From an uncultured Rhodospirillaceae bacterium (GTDB lineage: Bacteria > Pseudomonadota > Alphaproteobacteria > CAAGCB01 > CAG-977), in NCBI GenBank assembly GCA_900553035.1, contig USCC01000003.1, forward strand, positions 1-51,929: a stretch of DNA of 51,929 bases, read 5' to 3'. The position numbers and the translations under genes are program-made. Positions 7,990 through 16,510 of this stretch are shown here, piece by piece. The notes beneath the pieces were generated by a model that saw only the letters and a list, made by a program, of their open reading frames with translations, did not search any database and had not been told where the DNA came from. The first letter of the stretch is position 1, and every line of letters starts with the position of its first letter.

Positions 7990-8631
7990 ATGAACAGGCG
8001 TCATTTTATCAAGGCGGTTTTAACGGTAGCGGCTGTCGCCGCTTTTCCGAAAGGGGTTTTGCCGGATGTGCCGCCGGGATCCGGGAGAAAAAAAATGAAA
8101 ATTACGGTTTTAACCGGAAGCCCCCATGAAAAGGGGACTTCCGCACTTCTTGCCGACGAGTTCATACGGGGAGCGACGGAAGCCGGGCATGAGGTCTTTC
8201 GCTTCAACGCGGCTTTTGAAGACGTCCATCCCTGTATCGGGTGCGACCGCTGTGGGCTTGGGGCGCGCAAATGCGTTTTTAACGACGCAATGGACAGGCT
8301 GAATCCTCATCTGCTGGAGGCCGATGTCCTGGTTTTTGTCACGCCTTTGTATTATTTCGGCATGTCGGCTCAGCTGAAGACCGTCATTGACCGGTTTTAT
8401 GCGAATAACTACAGGATCATGGAAGGCGGCCGGAAATCCATCCTTATGGCAACAGCCTGGAACAATGACGACTGGACCATGACCGACCTGACACATCATT
8501 ACCGGACTCTGGTTCGGTACCTGAAAATGCAGGATGTCGGCATGGTTCTGGCCAAAGGGTGCGGCCGCCGCAGCGATATTGAAAATTCAGATTATCCCCA
8601 ACAGGCTTACAGGCTCGGGAAATCTCTTTAA
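7990..8631 (+). CDS. Tat-exported flavodoxin-like NAD(P)H-dependent FMN reductase
   Basis: 213 residues from the ATG preceded by GGAGGA (an ATG at 7960 is in frame but has no such site). The N-terminus MNRRHFIKAVLTVAAVAAF is a twin-arginine signal. The mature part reads MKITVLTGSPHEKGTSALLADEF, a flavodoxin_2/FMN_red phosphate loop, then CIGCDRCG and TPLYYFGMSAQLKTVIDRF, the NAD(P)H-dependent oxidoreductase family often adjacent to a Cys pair. FMN-dependent reduction of quinones or related compounds is likely, here outside the cytoplasm. It is a paralogue of the next gene. Confidence 0.88.
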   Translation: MNRRHFIKAVLTVAAVAAFPKGVLPDVPPGSGRKKMKITVLTGSPHEKGTSALLADEFIRGATEAGHEVFRFNAAFEDVHPCIGCDRCGLGARKCVFNDAMDRLNPHLLEADVLVFVTPLYYFGMSAQLKTVIDRFYANNYRIMEGGRKSILMATAWNNDDWTMTDLTHHYRTLVRYLKMQDVGMVLAKGCGRRSDIENSDYPQQAYRLGKSL

Positions 8632-8655
8632 AAATCGGCAGAGGAGGAGGACAGG

Positions 8656-9195
8656 ATGAAGATCACAGTCATTACCGGCAGCCCGCACAGAAACGGGACT
8701 TCCGCACTTCTTGCCGATGAGTTCATACGGGGCGCGTCCGAAGGCGGCCATGATATTTTCAGATTTGACGCCGCCTTTTCAAACGTTCATCCCTGTAGAG
8801 CATGTGAAGCCTGCGCCATGGGGCGGCAGAAATGCGTTTTCAGGGATGATATGGATGTTTTGGAGCCGCATCTGCGGGCGGATGATGTCATCGCGTTTGT
8901 CACGCCGTTATATTATTACGGCATGTCGGCTCAGATCAAAACAGTCATTGATCGTTTCCATGGCAGTGGGATGAATCTTGAAAAGCGTCCTAAAAAGGCG
9001 GTTTTTATGGCAACGGCCTATAATCCCGCGTCTTGGGCGATGGATGATATCGTCGGACATTACCGGACGATCATCCGGTATCTGGGATGGGAGGATGCCG
9101 GAACGGTTCTGGCTGTCGGATGCGGCGTTCGAGCCGATATTGAACGGACGGATTTTCCCAAGAAGGCCTATGTTTTGGGAAAGTCGTTTTCCTGA
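8656..9195 (+). CDS. Cytoplasmic flavodoxin-like NAD(P)H-dependent FMN reductase
   Basis: 179 residues, no signal peptide. It shares long stretches with the previous product, for example TSALLADEFIRGA and FVTPLYYYGMSAQIKTVIDRF, so the pair arose by tandem duplication. The flavodoxin fold with the GSPHRNGTS phosphate loop binds FMN; the CRACEACAMG stretch keeps the Cys-xx-Cys spacing. AGGAGGAGG stands before ATG, and the 25-bp gap to the upstream gene suggests one transcript from the MerR-type promoter. Confidence 0.88.
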   Translation: MKITVITGSPHRNGTSALLADEFIRGASEGGHDIFRFDAAFSNVHPCRACEACAMGRQKCVFRDDMDVLEPHLRADDVIAFVTPLYYYGMSAQIKTVIDRFHGSGMNLEKRPKKAVFMATAYNPASWAMDDIVGHYRTIIRYLGWEDAGTVLAVGCGVRADIERTDFPKKAYVLGKSFS

Positions 9196-9213
9196 TTTTC
9201 GGAGGGCATGAAC

Positions 9214-9708
9214 ATGAAGAACGAAAAAATCTTTTATTACAAATTTGAACCGATCAACGCATGGTTTGTTTTCAACACTGCTCTGCTGATCGTCCTGCTT
9301 TACGGAAGCTTCCGATGTCCGTTTCTGCTCTCTTGGTGGCAGACACAAGTGTTATGGGACGGGGCGGTGTTTTCCGTGCTGGCGTGGGGGTACAAATACC
9401 TGCTGAAACACCGGGCGGCTGTGATTGATGACGAGGCCGTCACCATTGACCATTGCCGTCCGCTTCCGTGGGCGGACATCCGAGCCGCCGAAGAGAAAAC
9501 CGTGAAATGCGGACTGCGTAAATACAGGGTGATTGTCCTGGAGCCGAAAGAGGGGATTGATTACAGGTACAATTTCCTGCAAAAGCACAATTGCCGGTTT
9601 TCCCCTTTTTCAATTCCGCTTTACGGGATTCTCTCGGATGAGGATATCGCGGAAATAAAAAGGCTTATTTCCGAAAAAGTCGGTCCTGTCCGGACGGCGG
9701 AAGAATAA
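9214..9708 (+). CDS. Small membrane protein with two helices and a PH-like domain
   Basis: About 164 residues. GGAGG at 9201-9205 is 8 bases before the ATG at 9214 and only 2 before the ATG at 9208, so 9214 is the better start. Two hydrophobic segments (about 12-32 and 45-60) are followed by a soluble beta-rich part (AVTIDHCRPLPWADIRAAEEK...) that resembles bacterial PH (bPH2/YdbT-like) domains. Function unknown. It follows the reductase pair and ends before a strong terminator, so it is probably the last gene of that operon. Confidence 0.75.
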   Translation: MKNEKIFYYKFEPINAWFVFNTALLIVLLYGSFRCPFLLSWWQTQVLWDGAVFSVLAWGYKYLLKHRAAVIDDEAVTIDHCRPLPWADIRAAEEKTVKCGLRKYRVIVLEPKEGIDYRYNFLQKHNCRFSPFSIPLYGILSDEDIAEIKRLISEKVGPVRTAEE

Positions 9709-9722
9709 AAAAACGATCCCGG

Positions 9723-9748
9723 AAAGCCCCGCGGAAGCGGGGCTTTTT
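9723..9748 (+). terminator. Intrinsic terminator
   Basis: AAAGCCCCGC-GGAA-GCGGGGCTTTTT: a 10-bp GC-rich stem, a tetraloop and a T run. It closes the reductase operon and stands between it and the convergent MFS gene. Confidence 0.92.
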
Positions 9749-9768
9749 CATGAACGGATGTTTCTCCT

Positions 9769-10980
9769 TCAACGCAGGGGGCCGTTCTGCTCTGTCCAAC
9801 GAGGGGCGCCAGAAACGGAGGCCGTATTTTTGAGCGGCCCGCTTTGCCGGAGGAATACAAAGAATGCTCCGAATATCAGGAAAAGAACGGCTCCAAAAAC
9901 AACAGGGCTTAATCCGATCCCCGAAATGATTCCGCCGCAGACGAACGTACCGGCGGCAGTACCCAGATTCGCCGAGGTCAGGAATAATCCATTGGCAAAA
10001 TCCGAAGCCTCCGGCGCGGCCGAAGAAATCATATACTGCCCGCTGTTGCCGGCGATACCGCCCAGGATCCCCAGAATAAAAACAAGGGCTGCCGCCGGGA
10101 CAATGAAGCGGCCGGCAAAAAACAGGGCGGTGTAAACGGCGATCAGAGCAAAGGGAATGCTCTTAATCGTTTTCCCGGGATTCAGAGCCAGCATTTTTCC
10201 GGCAAACATATTGCCGATGATGTTGGATACTCCGTATATGAACAGGAGCAGGCTGATGATTTTGAACGAAACGCCGGTGATGTTTTTAAGGTAGTCGGAC
10301 AGGTAGCTGAAAAAACCGAACAGAGCGCCGTTGATGAAAATAACGGCCAGAACGGAATACCATACGACAGGTTTTTTCAGGACACTCAGCTGCTGGCCGT
10401 ACGAGATTCTTTCCCTGACCGGCAGAGACGGAACGAAAATAAGCGTCGCCACGAAAACCACGACATTGATGGCGGCAAAAAACAGCATGGCCGCAGCGAA
10501 GGAAGTTTCTCCGGCGATGAAGCTTGTTGCCGGGACGCCCAACACCATGCCCGCCGAAACGCCGATGAATACTTTGGCAACGGCTTTGGGCACATCCTTT
10601 TTATCCGCAGAGCCGGCCGCGACCGTAAAGGCCATGGAAACATAAACCGGATGGAAAAAAGCCGGAATGACCCGGGCGGCTAGGATGACCGTAAAATCCT
10701 GCGTCAGCATGGAAACGATATTGCCGGCAATGAAAATCCCCAGCGAAAGCAGCATGGCGGATTTACGGTTCATCCCGGACAGCAGCAGAGGCATCACCGG
10801 CCCCGAAACAGCCACGACCAGGGCAAAAAGGCTGACCGTTTTCCCGGCTTCCGGAACGCTGACGTGAAACGTTTCCGCGATCAGAGGGATAATCCCGACG
10901 ACGCCCATCTCGGTATTGATGATGCCGAAGACGCCAAGGGTTAAAATGAAGACCAGAAGGCTGTTTGAGCTGTTTTTCAT
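9769..10980 (-). CDS. MFS efflux transporter (AraJ/YdhP-like DHA1 family)
   Basis: 403 residues from the chosen ATG, with twelve predicted helices. The N-terminal helix LLVFILTLGVFGIINTEMGVVGIIPLIAETFHVSV is characteristic of the AraJ/Bcr/SotB drug-H+ antiporter branch, where homologues begin only a few residues before it. A GTG at 11061, behind an AAGGAAGAGGG stretch, would add 27 residues that do not look like this family. Efflux of small organic compounds is likely; substrate unknown. It lies in the same orientation as the hydrolase gene upstream. Confidence 0.88.
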   Translation of the reverse strand: MKNSSNSLLVFILTLGVFGIINTEMGVVGIIPLIAETFHVSVPEAGKTVSLFALVVAVSGPVMPLLLSGMNRKSAMLLSLGIFIAGNIVSMLTQDFTVILAARVIPAFFHPVYVSMAFTVAAGSADKKDVPKAVAKVFIGVSAGMVLGVPATSFIAGETSFAAAMLFFAAINVVVFVATLIFVPSLPVRERISYGQQLSVLKKPVVWYSVLAVIFINGALFGFFSYLSDYLKNITGVSFKIISLLLFIYGVSNIIGNMFAGKMLALNPGKTIKSIPFALIAVYTALFFAGRFIVPAAALVFILGILGGIAGNSGQYMISSAAPEASDFANGLFLTSANLGTAAGTFVCGGIISGIGLSPVVFGAVLFLIFGAFFVFLRQSGPLKNTASVSGAPRWTEQNGPLR

Positions 10981-11097
10981 ATCCGTTTCCGATTTTTTTT
11001 TGATCAATGCTGTGAAGGCGGAAAGATCGTTCAAAACCACCGTTATCCCGATATTCTTCACGGTGATATCCCTCTTCCTTTCCCTCCTTTTGAAGCG

Positions 11098-11169
11098 GCT
11101 GCCCCCGTGAAAAGAGGGGCAGCGCTTCGGTTTCGCAGGACGGCGATCAGCAGAATTTTCATGCCGTCC
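11098..11169 (-). terminator. Two GC-rich hairpins between hydrolase and MFS genes
   Basis: GCTGCCCC/GGGGCAGC (11098-11105 with 11116-11123) and GGACGGC/GCCGTCC (11138-11144 with 11163-11169). They follow the hydrolase stop on the minus strand and may end or attenuate its transcript before the MFS gene. Neither has a clear T run on the minus strand. Confidence 0.45.
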
Positions 11170-11172
11170 TTT

Positions 11173-12231
11173 TCATTTCAGATTTTTTTTGAAAAACGCT
11201 TCCAGCTTTCCAAACGGAATGAGGTCAACGCGGTCATACAGATCGACATGGCCTGCTTCGGGAACGATCACCAGTTCTTTTGGTTCGATAGCACGCCGGT
11301 AGGCCTCCTGACTGAACTCAATCGAATGAGCCTTTTCCCCGGTGATGAACAGAAGCGGCCGCGGCGAGATCGTTTCAATGTCATTGAACGGATAGAAGTT
11401 CATGAATTTGGTGTTGCTGCTCAGCGTCGGATGGGTCGTCTGTTCGGAAGACGCGCCTGCCGGTGTGAACTCACCTCTGGGCGTGCGGTAGAACTCAAAG
11501 AATTCCCGTTCGATCGGCGTCGTGTTTTCATTGATTTCATGGACGGTTCCGCTGGTATATTTTCTTTTGCCGCCCGTAAATTCGGCGTACCGCTGTTCGG
11601 CGGCTTCGGCGATAATCTTTTTTCTCTGTTCCAGAGAGAGAGACTTGTTCAGTCCGTGACGGCTGGCCGATCCCATATCGTACATGCTGACGGTCGCAAC
11701 GGCTTTGAGGCGGGGATCTATTTTGGCCGCGCTGATGGCAAAGCTTCCACTGCCGCAGATTCCGATCACTCCGATTCCGTCCGGATCAACGAACGGCCTT
11801 GTCCCCAGATAATCTGCCGCCGCGCTGAAGGCTTCCGCGTACATGTCGGGAGAAACGCTGTTGCGGGGCGTGCCGCCGCTTTCTCCCCAGAAGGGGAGGT
11901 CTATGGCCAGGGTGACAAAGCCTTTTTCCGCCATTTTCGTCGCGTAAAGATTCGCGCTCTGCTCCTTGACGGCTCCCATGGGGTGCCCGACAACGATTGC
12001 CGGAAGCTTTTTCTTTCCGTCAAAGTCCTTCGGCATGAAAAGATTTCCCGCAATATTCATGTCGTACTGGTTTTTGAAGGTCACTTTCTGCAGGGTGACT
12101 TTGTCGCTTGTGTAAAAGTTATCTGCATCTTTCGGCATGTCTGCTCCTGAGGCGGCGGATGTTGATAAAAGAACTCCAAACAGGGCCGTCAGAACAGGTC
12201 TGGCGGCAGAATGCGGTTTGTTTGTCGGCAT
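11173..12231 (-). CDS. Secreted alpha/beta hydrolase (YcjY/dienelactone hydrolase-like)
   Basis: 352 residues with an N-terminal signal peptide (about 1-30, ALFGVLLSTSAASGA). The fold is marked by the oxyanion region VVGHPMGAVKEQ, the nucleophile elbow GICGSGSFA (normal G-x-S-x-G) and the histidine in EAGHVDLYD; the acid probably lies near TGEKAHS. Such proteins, often annotated as YcjY or DUF1100 hydrolases, cluster with LysR regulators and MFS exporters in many gut bacteria. Substrate unknown. The divergent LysR gene upstream is the probable regulator. Confidence 0.88.
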   Translation of the reverse strand: MPTNKPHSAARPVLTALFGVLLSTSAASGADMPKDADNFYTSDKVTLQKVTFKNQYDMNIAGNLFMPKDFDGKKKLPAIVVGHPMGAVKEQSANLYATKMAEKGFVTLAIDLPFWGESGGTPRNSVSPDMYAEAFSAAADYLGTRPFVDPDGIGVIGICGSGSFAISAAKIDPRLKAVATVSMYDMGSASRHGLNKSLSLEQRKKIIAEAAEQRYAEFTGGKRKYTSGTVHEINENTTPIEREFFEFYRTPRGEFTPAGASSEQTTHPTLSSNTKFMNFYPFNDIETISPRPLLFITGEKAHSIEFSQEAYRRAIEPKELVIVPEAGHVDLYDRVDLIPFGKLEAFFKKNLK

Positions 12232-12262
12232 GTTTTTCTCCTTTGAGTGCGGTTAAAATGAA

Positions 12263-12496
12263 TCACGGTGTTTTGCTTTTGAGGCTGAACATCAGAAAAT
12301 CGAGGCAATCGATTTTTTTCTGGTCTTCATGCAGGGTTCGCACCAAAAGCTTTCTGTGGCCGGACAGCAGGCGGAGCTGCCGAATCGTTCCTCCTTCTTT
12401 TTCCAGCTGAAAAAACGTCCGGATCATGCGGGTATCGCAGCCGGCGTCTTTGAGGGTACGGAGAAGATCGGTTTCTTTTTTTGATGCGTCAGTCAT
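12263..12496 (-). CDS. Small conserved protein next to LysR
   Basis: 77 residues, MTDASKKETDLLRTLKDAGCDTRMIRTFFQLEKEGG..., helical and soluble. I recognise it only as a small protein recurring beside LysR and flavodoxin clusters in gut bacteria, with no known function. It lies 31 bp upstream of the hydrolase on the same strand and divergent from the LysR gene, so it is probably the first gene of the LysR-controlled leftward operon. Confidence 0.75.
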   Translation of the reverse strand: MTDASKKETDLLRTLKDAGCDTRMIRTFFQLEKEGGTIRQLRLLSGHRKLLVRTLHEDQKKIDCLDFLMFSLKSKTP

Positions 12497-12553
12497 TCGG
12501 CTGTCCTTTCATGTTTTTATTATGGGAGGCCGGGCGGATGATAGCAAATACTT

Positions 12554-12594
12554 ATATCTTATGAAGAGATATGCTTTACAGGCATTTCATGAAA
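12554..12594. promoter_or_regulatory. Candidate LysR-type operator in the divergent promoter
   Basis: ATATCT-N7-AGATAT (12554-12559 and 12567-12572) has the interrupted dyad with T-N11-A core favoured by LysR regulators. A second short palindrome TTTCATGAAA lies at 12585-12594. Both sit between the leftward small gene and the rightward LysR gene. Confidence 0.5.
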
Positions 12595-12629
12595 CGCTAA
12601 TATTGAAAAAACACACAAAGGAAACCCTC

Positions 12630-13520
12630 ATGGAACTCAGAGTCTTACGCTATTTTCTGGCCGTCGCACGCGAAGGCAGCGTCACCGGCGCCGCCCGTTT
12701 TCTGAACGTCACACAACCCACCCTTTCCCGGCAGATCAGGGAGCTGGAGGAAGAATTGGGGCAACAGTTGTTCGTCCGCGGCAGTCACAGCGTTTCCCTG
12801 ACGGCGGAAGGAATGATTTTAAGGAAGCGAGCCGAAGAGATTGTCGATATGGTCGGCAAGACCAAAGCCGAATTCAGCGCGATGCAGGAAACGGTCGGCG
12901 GCGACATTCATATCGGCGGCGGCGAAACCGAAGGCATGAAACTGATCGCCGATGTCATCAACGGCCTGCGCCGGGATTATCCTGACATTCATTACCATCT
13001 GTACAGCGGCAATGCCGAGGACTTAAGCGAACGCCTGGATAAGGGACTGCTTGATTTCTGTGTGCTTATTCAGCCGATTGATCTGTCAAAATATGACTAC
13101 ATCGATATGCCTGTCAAAGACGTATGGGGCGTCATCATGCACAAAGACAGCCCTCTGGCTCGGAAGGAAGCCGTGGAGCGCGCGGATCTGCTGAAACTGC
13201 CGCTTGTGTGTTCCCGGCAGGCGATTCGTCCGGCCGCGCCGCATAACGAATTTCTGGACTGGTTCGGGGACGATTTTCAAAAGCTTGATATCATTGCGAC
13301 ATATAATCTGCTTTTCAACGCCGCGCTTCTGGCAGAACAGGGGGTCGGCTATGTGATTACGCTGGATAAGCTTGTCAATCCGATGAATACCGGCGTGTGC
13401 TTCCGGCCCTTTGAACCGAAGCTGGAAGCCGGGCTGAGCGTCGTCTGGAAAAGGTATCAGGTGTTTTCGCCGGCCGCCCGGATTTTTCTGGACGCGTTGC
13501 GAAGGAAACTTGCCGCATGA
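12630..13520 (+). CDS. LysR-family transcriptional regulator
   Basis: 296 residues from the ATG behind AAAGGA; the open frame extends far upstream but homology begins here. The winged helix MELRVLRYFLAVAREGSVTGAARFLNVTQPTLSRQIRELEEELG is canonical LysR, followed by a periplasmic-binding-protein-like effector domain (about 90-290). The length is typical. It probably regulates itself and the divergent small gene, hydrolase and MFS genes. Confidence 0.95.
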   Translation: MELRVLRYFLAVAREGSVTGAARFLNVTQPTLSRQIRELEEELGQQLFVRGSHSVSLTAEGMILRKRAEEIVDMVGKTKAEFSAMQETVGGDIHIGGGETEGMKLIADVINGLRRDYPDIHYHLYSGNAEDLSERLDKGLLDFCVLIQPIDLSKYDYIDMPVKDVWGVIMHKDSPLARKEAVERADLLKLPLVCSRQAIRPAAPHNEFLDWFGDDFQKLDIIATYNLLFNAALLAEQGVGYVITLDKLVNPMNTGVCFRPFEPKLEAGLSVVWKRYQVFSPAARIFLDALRRKLAA

Positions 13521-13568
13521 AATATTCGGTGCGGCCGGAACCGGATCGGGGCGCCCTTTTCCGGAAAG

Positions 13569-14129
13569 CTAATACAGGATGATTCCCGCACCCGCGCTGA
13601 GGAACATGATCCAGACCGGATTTGTTTTGAACCGGCGCAGAAGCAGCATTGATACCGCCGCAACAGCCATGGCATAAAAATCAAAATCGTTGATTTCCGG
13701 CGTGATGTAATTATGCCCGGTGAGCGCCAGCAGCAGAATTCCGGCACCGGCCGCACCGATTAAGCCGGTCGCCACGGCTTTCAATCCCCGCAGAACCGCC
13801 ATAATCACATCAGAACTCCGATAACGACAGAAAAAGCGGTATCCGGCCAAAGAAATGACCACACCGGAAAAAATACAGCTGAATGTTGCCACAACAGCGC
13901 CGGCGATCCCCGCGATTTTCAATCCGACAAAGCTGGAAGCATTAATGGCCAGAGGCCCGGGCGTCATCTGTGAAATGGTGATGATGTCGGTATATTCTTT
14001 CATCGTCAGCCAATGATACTGATTGACCAGCAGGTCTTCAATCAGGGCGATGATGGCATATCCGCCGCCGATGCTGAAGCTGCCGATTTGCCAGAAGTTA
14101 AGAGCCAGTTCCGGAAGTTTTTCAAACAT
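13569..14129 (-). CDS. ChrA-type chromate transporter, half protein
   Basis: 186 residues. It carries the family signature FWQIGSFSIGGGYAIIALIEDLLV and TISQMTPGPLAINASSFVG, seen once per ChrA domain. Long ChrA proteins contain two such halves; here two adjacent genes each encode one, the short-chain pair arrangement, expected to form a heterodimer. Chromate or sulphate-like anion transport is the family role, but many such pairs are untested. Its start is 2 bp from the stop of the upstream half. Confidence 0.9.
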   Translation of the reverse strand: MFEKLPELALNFWQIGSFSIGGGYAIIALIEDLLVNQYHWLTMKEYTDIITISQMTPGPLAINASSFVGLKIAGIAGAVVATFSCIFSGVVISLAGYRFFCRYRSSDVIMAVLRGLKAVATGLIGAAGAGILLLALTGHNYITPEINDFDFYAMAVAAVSMLLLRRFKTNPVWIMFLSAGAGIILY

Positions 14130-14130
14130 G

Positions 14131-14703
14131 TTACTTTGTCCGCCGGGCTTTTATGCTGAAGAGGAGGGCGTAGGCGGCCAGTGAAAGAATAATCAGCAAA
14201 ATGGCGTTGACGTTGAAAACAAAAGCCGCCGCAAAGACGGCCGCCGCCGTGAAGAGGCCGAGCCTCTCTCGAGCCTGGGCCACATTTTTCGCCATGTCAA
14301 GGACAACGTCTATGATAATGGCGGCGATGGCGGCAATCATCCCTTTAAGCGCGGCGTTGATCATCTCATTGTGGATAAACTGCTGATAGCATGCCGCCAC
14401 AATCGAAATGATGATCAGCGGCGGAAGGACCGCCGCGATACAGCTGACAACGGCTCCGGTGATGCCGGCGATTCTGTATCCCGTGACGGCGGAAAGGTTG
14501 ACGGCAATTGCGCCGGGCGCCGACTGGGCAATGGCGTACATTTCAATCAGCTCGTCAAAATCAAAGGCCCGGGCTTTATCAATAAACTGCTTTTTCATCA
14601 GGGGAATAATCATATATCCGCCCCCGACGGCCAGACAGCTGATGATGATGTTGGCTTTGAAAAGCCATAATAGACGACGGATGAGGCTTTGATCGTGCAT
14701 CAT
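14131..14703 (-). CDS. ChrA-type chromate transporter, half protein
   Basis: About 190 residues. The start at 14703 (or 14700) is chosen for GGAG six bases upstream; the open frame extends 204 nt further without family similarity. It shows WLFKANIIISCLAVGGGYMIIPLM and MYAIAQSAPGAIAVNLSAVTGYRIAG, the same two ChrA motifs as its partner, and five to six membrane helices. Translationally linked to the second half downstream. Confidence 0.9.
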   Translation of the reverse strand: MMHDQSLIRRLLWLFKANIIISCLAVGGGYMIIPLMKKQFIDKARAFDFDELIEMYAIAQSAPGAIAVNLSAVTGYRIAGITGAVVSCIAAVLPPLIIISIVAACYQQFIHNEMINAALKGMIAAIAAIIIDVVLDMAKNVAQARERLGLFTAAAVFAAAFVFNVNAILLIILSLAAYALLFSIKARRTK

Positions 14704-14872
14704 GAAACTCCGTTGGTTTTCGCGGGGAATTCTGCCCTGACAAAGAAAAAGCGCCGCAAGACTGTCCTGCTTCCTCTTATTCCTCAAGCCGGACACATAA
14801 AAAATCTCCGCCATTTTACGGAATTTTTCCCGATTGGCAATGCCTGAGTCACAGTTCACGAACGACGGTTTG

Positions 14873-15496
14873 TTACCAATTGTTAAAATGTATCCTGTCC
14901 TCAACATTGATACACTTTTGCACAGGCAATTTGGCGTCTTTGCTCGGATAACCTAAAGCGATATAACAAGGCATTGCGTAATCATCCGGATGGTTAATTG
15001 TTTTCTTGATATGCTCCAATTCCCCGGTCATCGGAATACGGGTAACTCCAAAAATTTCCTCGGCGGCGGCGGCTAAAAGGATATTTTCAATACAAAGCCA
15101 AATAGAGGCAAACTCATTCAATGAACTTAAACAAGTCGGCTGCATTAAAGGTTCTCTTATTTTGAAAAATGGCAAAATAAGACAGCCTGAATTATAAAGC
15201 ATGGAAAATTGCTTAGGCATTGCAATATGATACATTCCTCTTTGGTCTGTATCTGTCATTCCAAATCCGTCCATCATCTTTTCACATTCGTCATAGCTTG
15301 TCATATCTTTCAAATCAAGCACTCTCGAACGTTCTTTTTTATCATTGACGATCACAAACTCCCATTGCCGCAAATGGTTATTTGTCGGCGCTTTTAAACC
15401 TGCGGAAAGAATTTTTTTAATAACTTCCATATCAATCGGTTTATCTTCAAAATCACGGATTGTTCTGCGTTTTTCGATTGCTTCATAAAGTTCCAT
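14873..15496 (-). CDS. Nitroreductase-family FMN oxidoreductase
   Basis: 207 residues. The N-terminus EAIEKRRTIRDFEDKPI with conserved Arg-Arg-x-Arg and LKAPTNNHLRQWEFVIV form the FMN site of the nitroreductase superfamily; the C-terminal YAMPCYIALGYP is also typical. These dimers reduce nitro compounds, quinones or flavins with NAD(P)H. Codon use is clearly more AT-rich than in the genes to the left, as is that of the MarR gene, so the pair may have been acquired together. It is the second gene of the MarR operon, 14 bp downstream. Confidence 0.92.
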   Translation of the reverse strand: MELYEAIEKRRTIRDFEDKPIDMEVIKKILSAGLKAPTNNHLRQWEFVIVNDKKERSRVLDLKDMTSYDECEKMMDGFGMTDTDQRGMYHIAMPKQFSMLYNSGCLILPFFKIREPLMQPTCLSSLNEFASIWLCIENILLAAAAEEIFGVTRIPMTGELEHIKKTINHPDDYAMPCYIALGYPSKDAKLPVQKCINVEDRIHFNNW

Positions 15497-15510
15497 TTTC
15501 GCCTCTCCTT

Positions 15511-15993
15511 TTAACGGACATGATAAGTTTGTGATTCTTTTTTTCCAATCTCATCAAATTTCTGCTTCATCAAATCAGAAAACAAGGTGGTCAACCGCAC
15601 CAGCTCAGCAATGTCTTCTTTTTTTGCCAACTCAATCATCGCATCAACTTCGGCATTCGCCGCAGGTGGAATAATTTTTTCAGCGAAGTCATATCCTTTT
15701 TTAGTAAAGAAAATAATTTTATTGCGCCTGTCCTCAGGAGCTTCGATAAGTGTCACATATCCCAATTTGAAAAATTTTTTCACAATCGCACTGATTGTTT
15801 GCTTTGTTGCCGACATCCGCTCACAAATATGGGATTGTAAGCATCCCTTGGGAGCGAACCAAATCAAATTCAACACAAATAATTCATTCGTTGTTAAATT
15901 ATGCTTTCTGGCACATTGTGTATATGCGGCGAACTGCACATCTCTGAGTCGACAATAACGATTGACATACGCCCGGATTTCTTCTTTTTCCAT
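15511..15993 (-). CDS. MarR-family transcriptional regulator
   Basis: 160 residues. The winged helix reads TTNELFVLNLIWFAPKGCLQSHICERMSATKQTISAIVKKFFKLGYV, followed by the wing APEDRRNKIIFFTKKG, the standard MarR layout. MarR proteins usually repress their own operon and release DNA on binding phenolic or oxidising ligands. The perfect palindrome at 16018-16037 over its promoter is the likely operator, and the downstream nitroreductase the likely target. Confidence 0.93.
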   Translation of the reverse strand: MEKEEIRAYVNRYCRLRDVQFAAYTQCARKHNLTTNELFVLNLIWFAPKGCLQSHICERMSATKQTISAIVKKFFKLGYVTLIEAPEDRRNKIIFFTKKGYDFAEKIIPPAANAEVDAMIELAKKEDIAELVRLTTLFSDLMKQKFDEIGKKESQTYHVR

Positions 15994-16017
15994 TCGTTCC
16001 CATCTGTCAATAATTTG

Positions 16018-16066
16018 ATAGTCAAATATTTGACTATTTTGTACCGCAAGGTTTTATGATTGTCAA
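16018..16066 (-). promoter_or_regulatory. MarR operon promoter with a 20-bp palindromic operator
   Basis: On the minus strand TTGACA (16066-16061), a 17-bp spacer and TACAAA (16043-16038) make a near-consensus sigma-70 promoter. The perfect palindrome ATAGTCAAATATTTGACTAT (16018-16037) begins at the -10 and covers the transcription start, as expected for MarR autorepression. This promoter sets the rightmost host sequence that can be recognised before the junction. Confidence 0.8.
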
Positions 16067-16095
16067 TATCGATTTGTAACGCGGCGGACAAGCCC

Positions 16096-16305
16096 GTCTA
16101 AAGAGTGACGCGGAACAGCTGTAAGACGAAAGATAGTTTTATATTTTTTAAGGAAGTGGGATATAGCGGGATATATGGGGATATAACGGGATAAAAACGG
16201 CAGGAAACCTTAATTTTTCGGGCGGCGGTGATGCCGCTTTTAATTTTTTGGCGCGAGATGGTTTTAACTTTTTTTGTAAAAAACGCAGGATAGTTTTAAC
16301 TTTAA
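16096..16305. repeat. Repeat block A: decamer array and GTTAAAAC/GTCTAAA sites
   Basis: Non-coding. Four GGGATATA-type decamers begin at 16158, 16168, 16178 and 16188, an exact 10-bp period. Around them lie a GTCTAAAGAGTGACGC site (16096-16111) and, on the minus strand, the sites GTTAAAACCATCTCGCGC (16250-16267) and GTTAAAACTATCCTGCG (16283-16299). The block is collinear with block B at 17983-18343. I read it as a transposase-binding or regulatory end region; a replication-origin-like iteron array is the main alternative. Confidence 0.65.
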
Positions 16306-16326
16306 AAGGTCGGGGATTTCGCCCTC

Positions 16327-16506
16327 ATGCTTCTGCCAATGCTATTCGTGAACGGATGCGCAAAGGCGAGATGTGATTGCCCGCCGTGGCCGATTGCCGG
16401 AGCGGCTGTCGCTCAAGAGCTTGATTGTTTGCCTGAAAAAGAGTTCCCGGCCCTTTATGAATGGCTGGCCAGATTGGATAAACTTCGCGACCAATTAAAA
16501 AAGTAG
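16327..16506 (+). CDS. Small lipoprotein, possibly Rz1-like outer spanin
   Basis: 59 residues, MLLPMLFVNGCAKARCDCPPWPIAG followed by a helical tail ALYEWLARLDKLRDQLKK. The short hydrophobic start ending in VNGC is a lipobox, and the Cys/Pro-rich segment after it is reminiscent of phage Rz1-type outer-membrane spanins. No Rz gene is found around it and no good ribosome binding site precedes it, so it may be a truncated leftover. An in-frame ATG at 16339 is a second possible start. Confidence 0.5.
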   Translation: MLLPMLFVNGCAKARCDCPPWPIAGAAVAQELDCLPEKEFPALYEWLARLDKLRDQLKK

Positions 16507-16510
16507 CGGA

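Noticed and set aside
11107..12150. 347-codon frame opposite the alpha/beta hydrolase
   Set aside because: The hydrolase on the minus strand has a signal peptide and a catalytic triad pattern; the plus frame is its shadow.
16060..16080. TGTAACGCGGCGG near 16076 as the exact TG end of an element
   Set aside because: Only the dinucleotide supports it; without the partner end or a 5-bp target duplication the position cannot be fixed.
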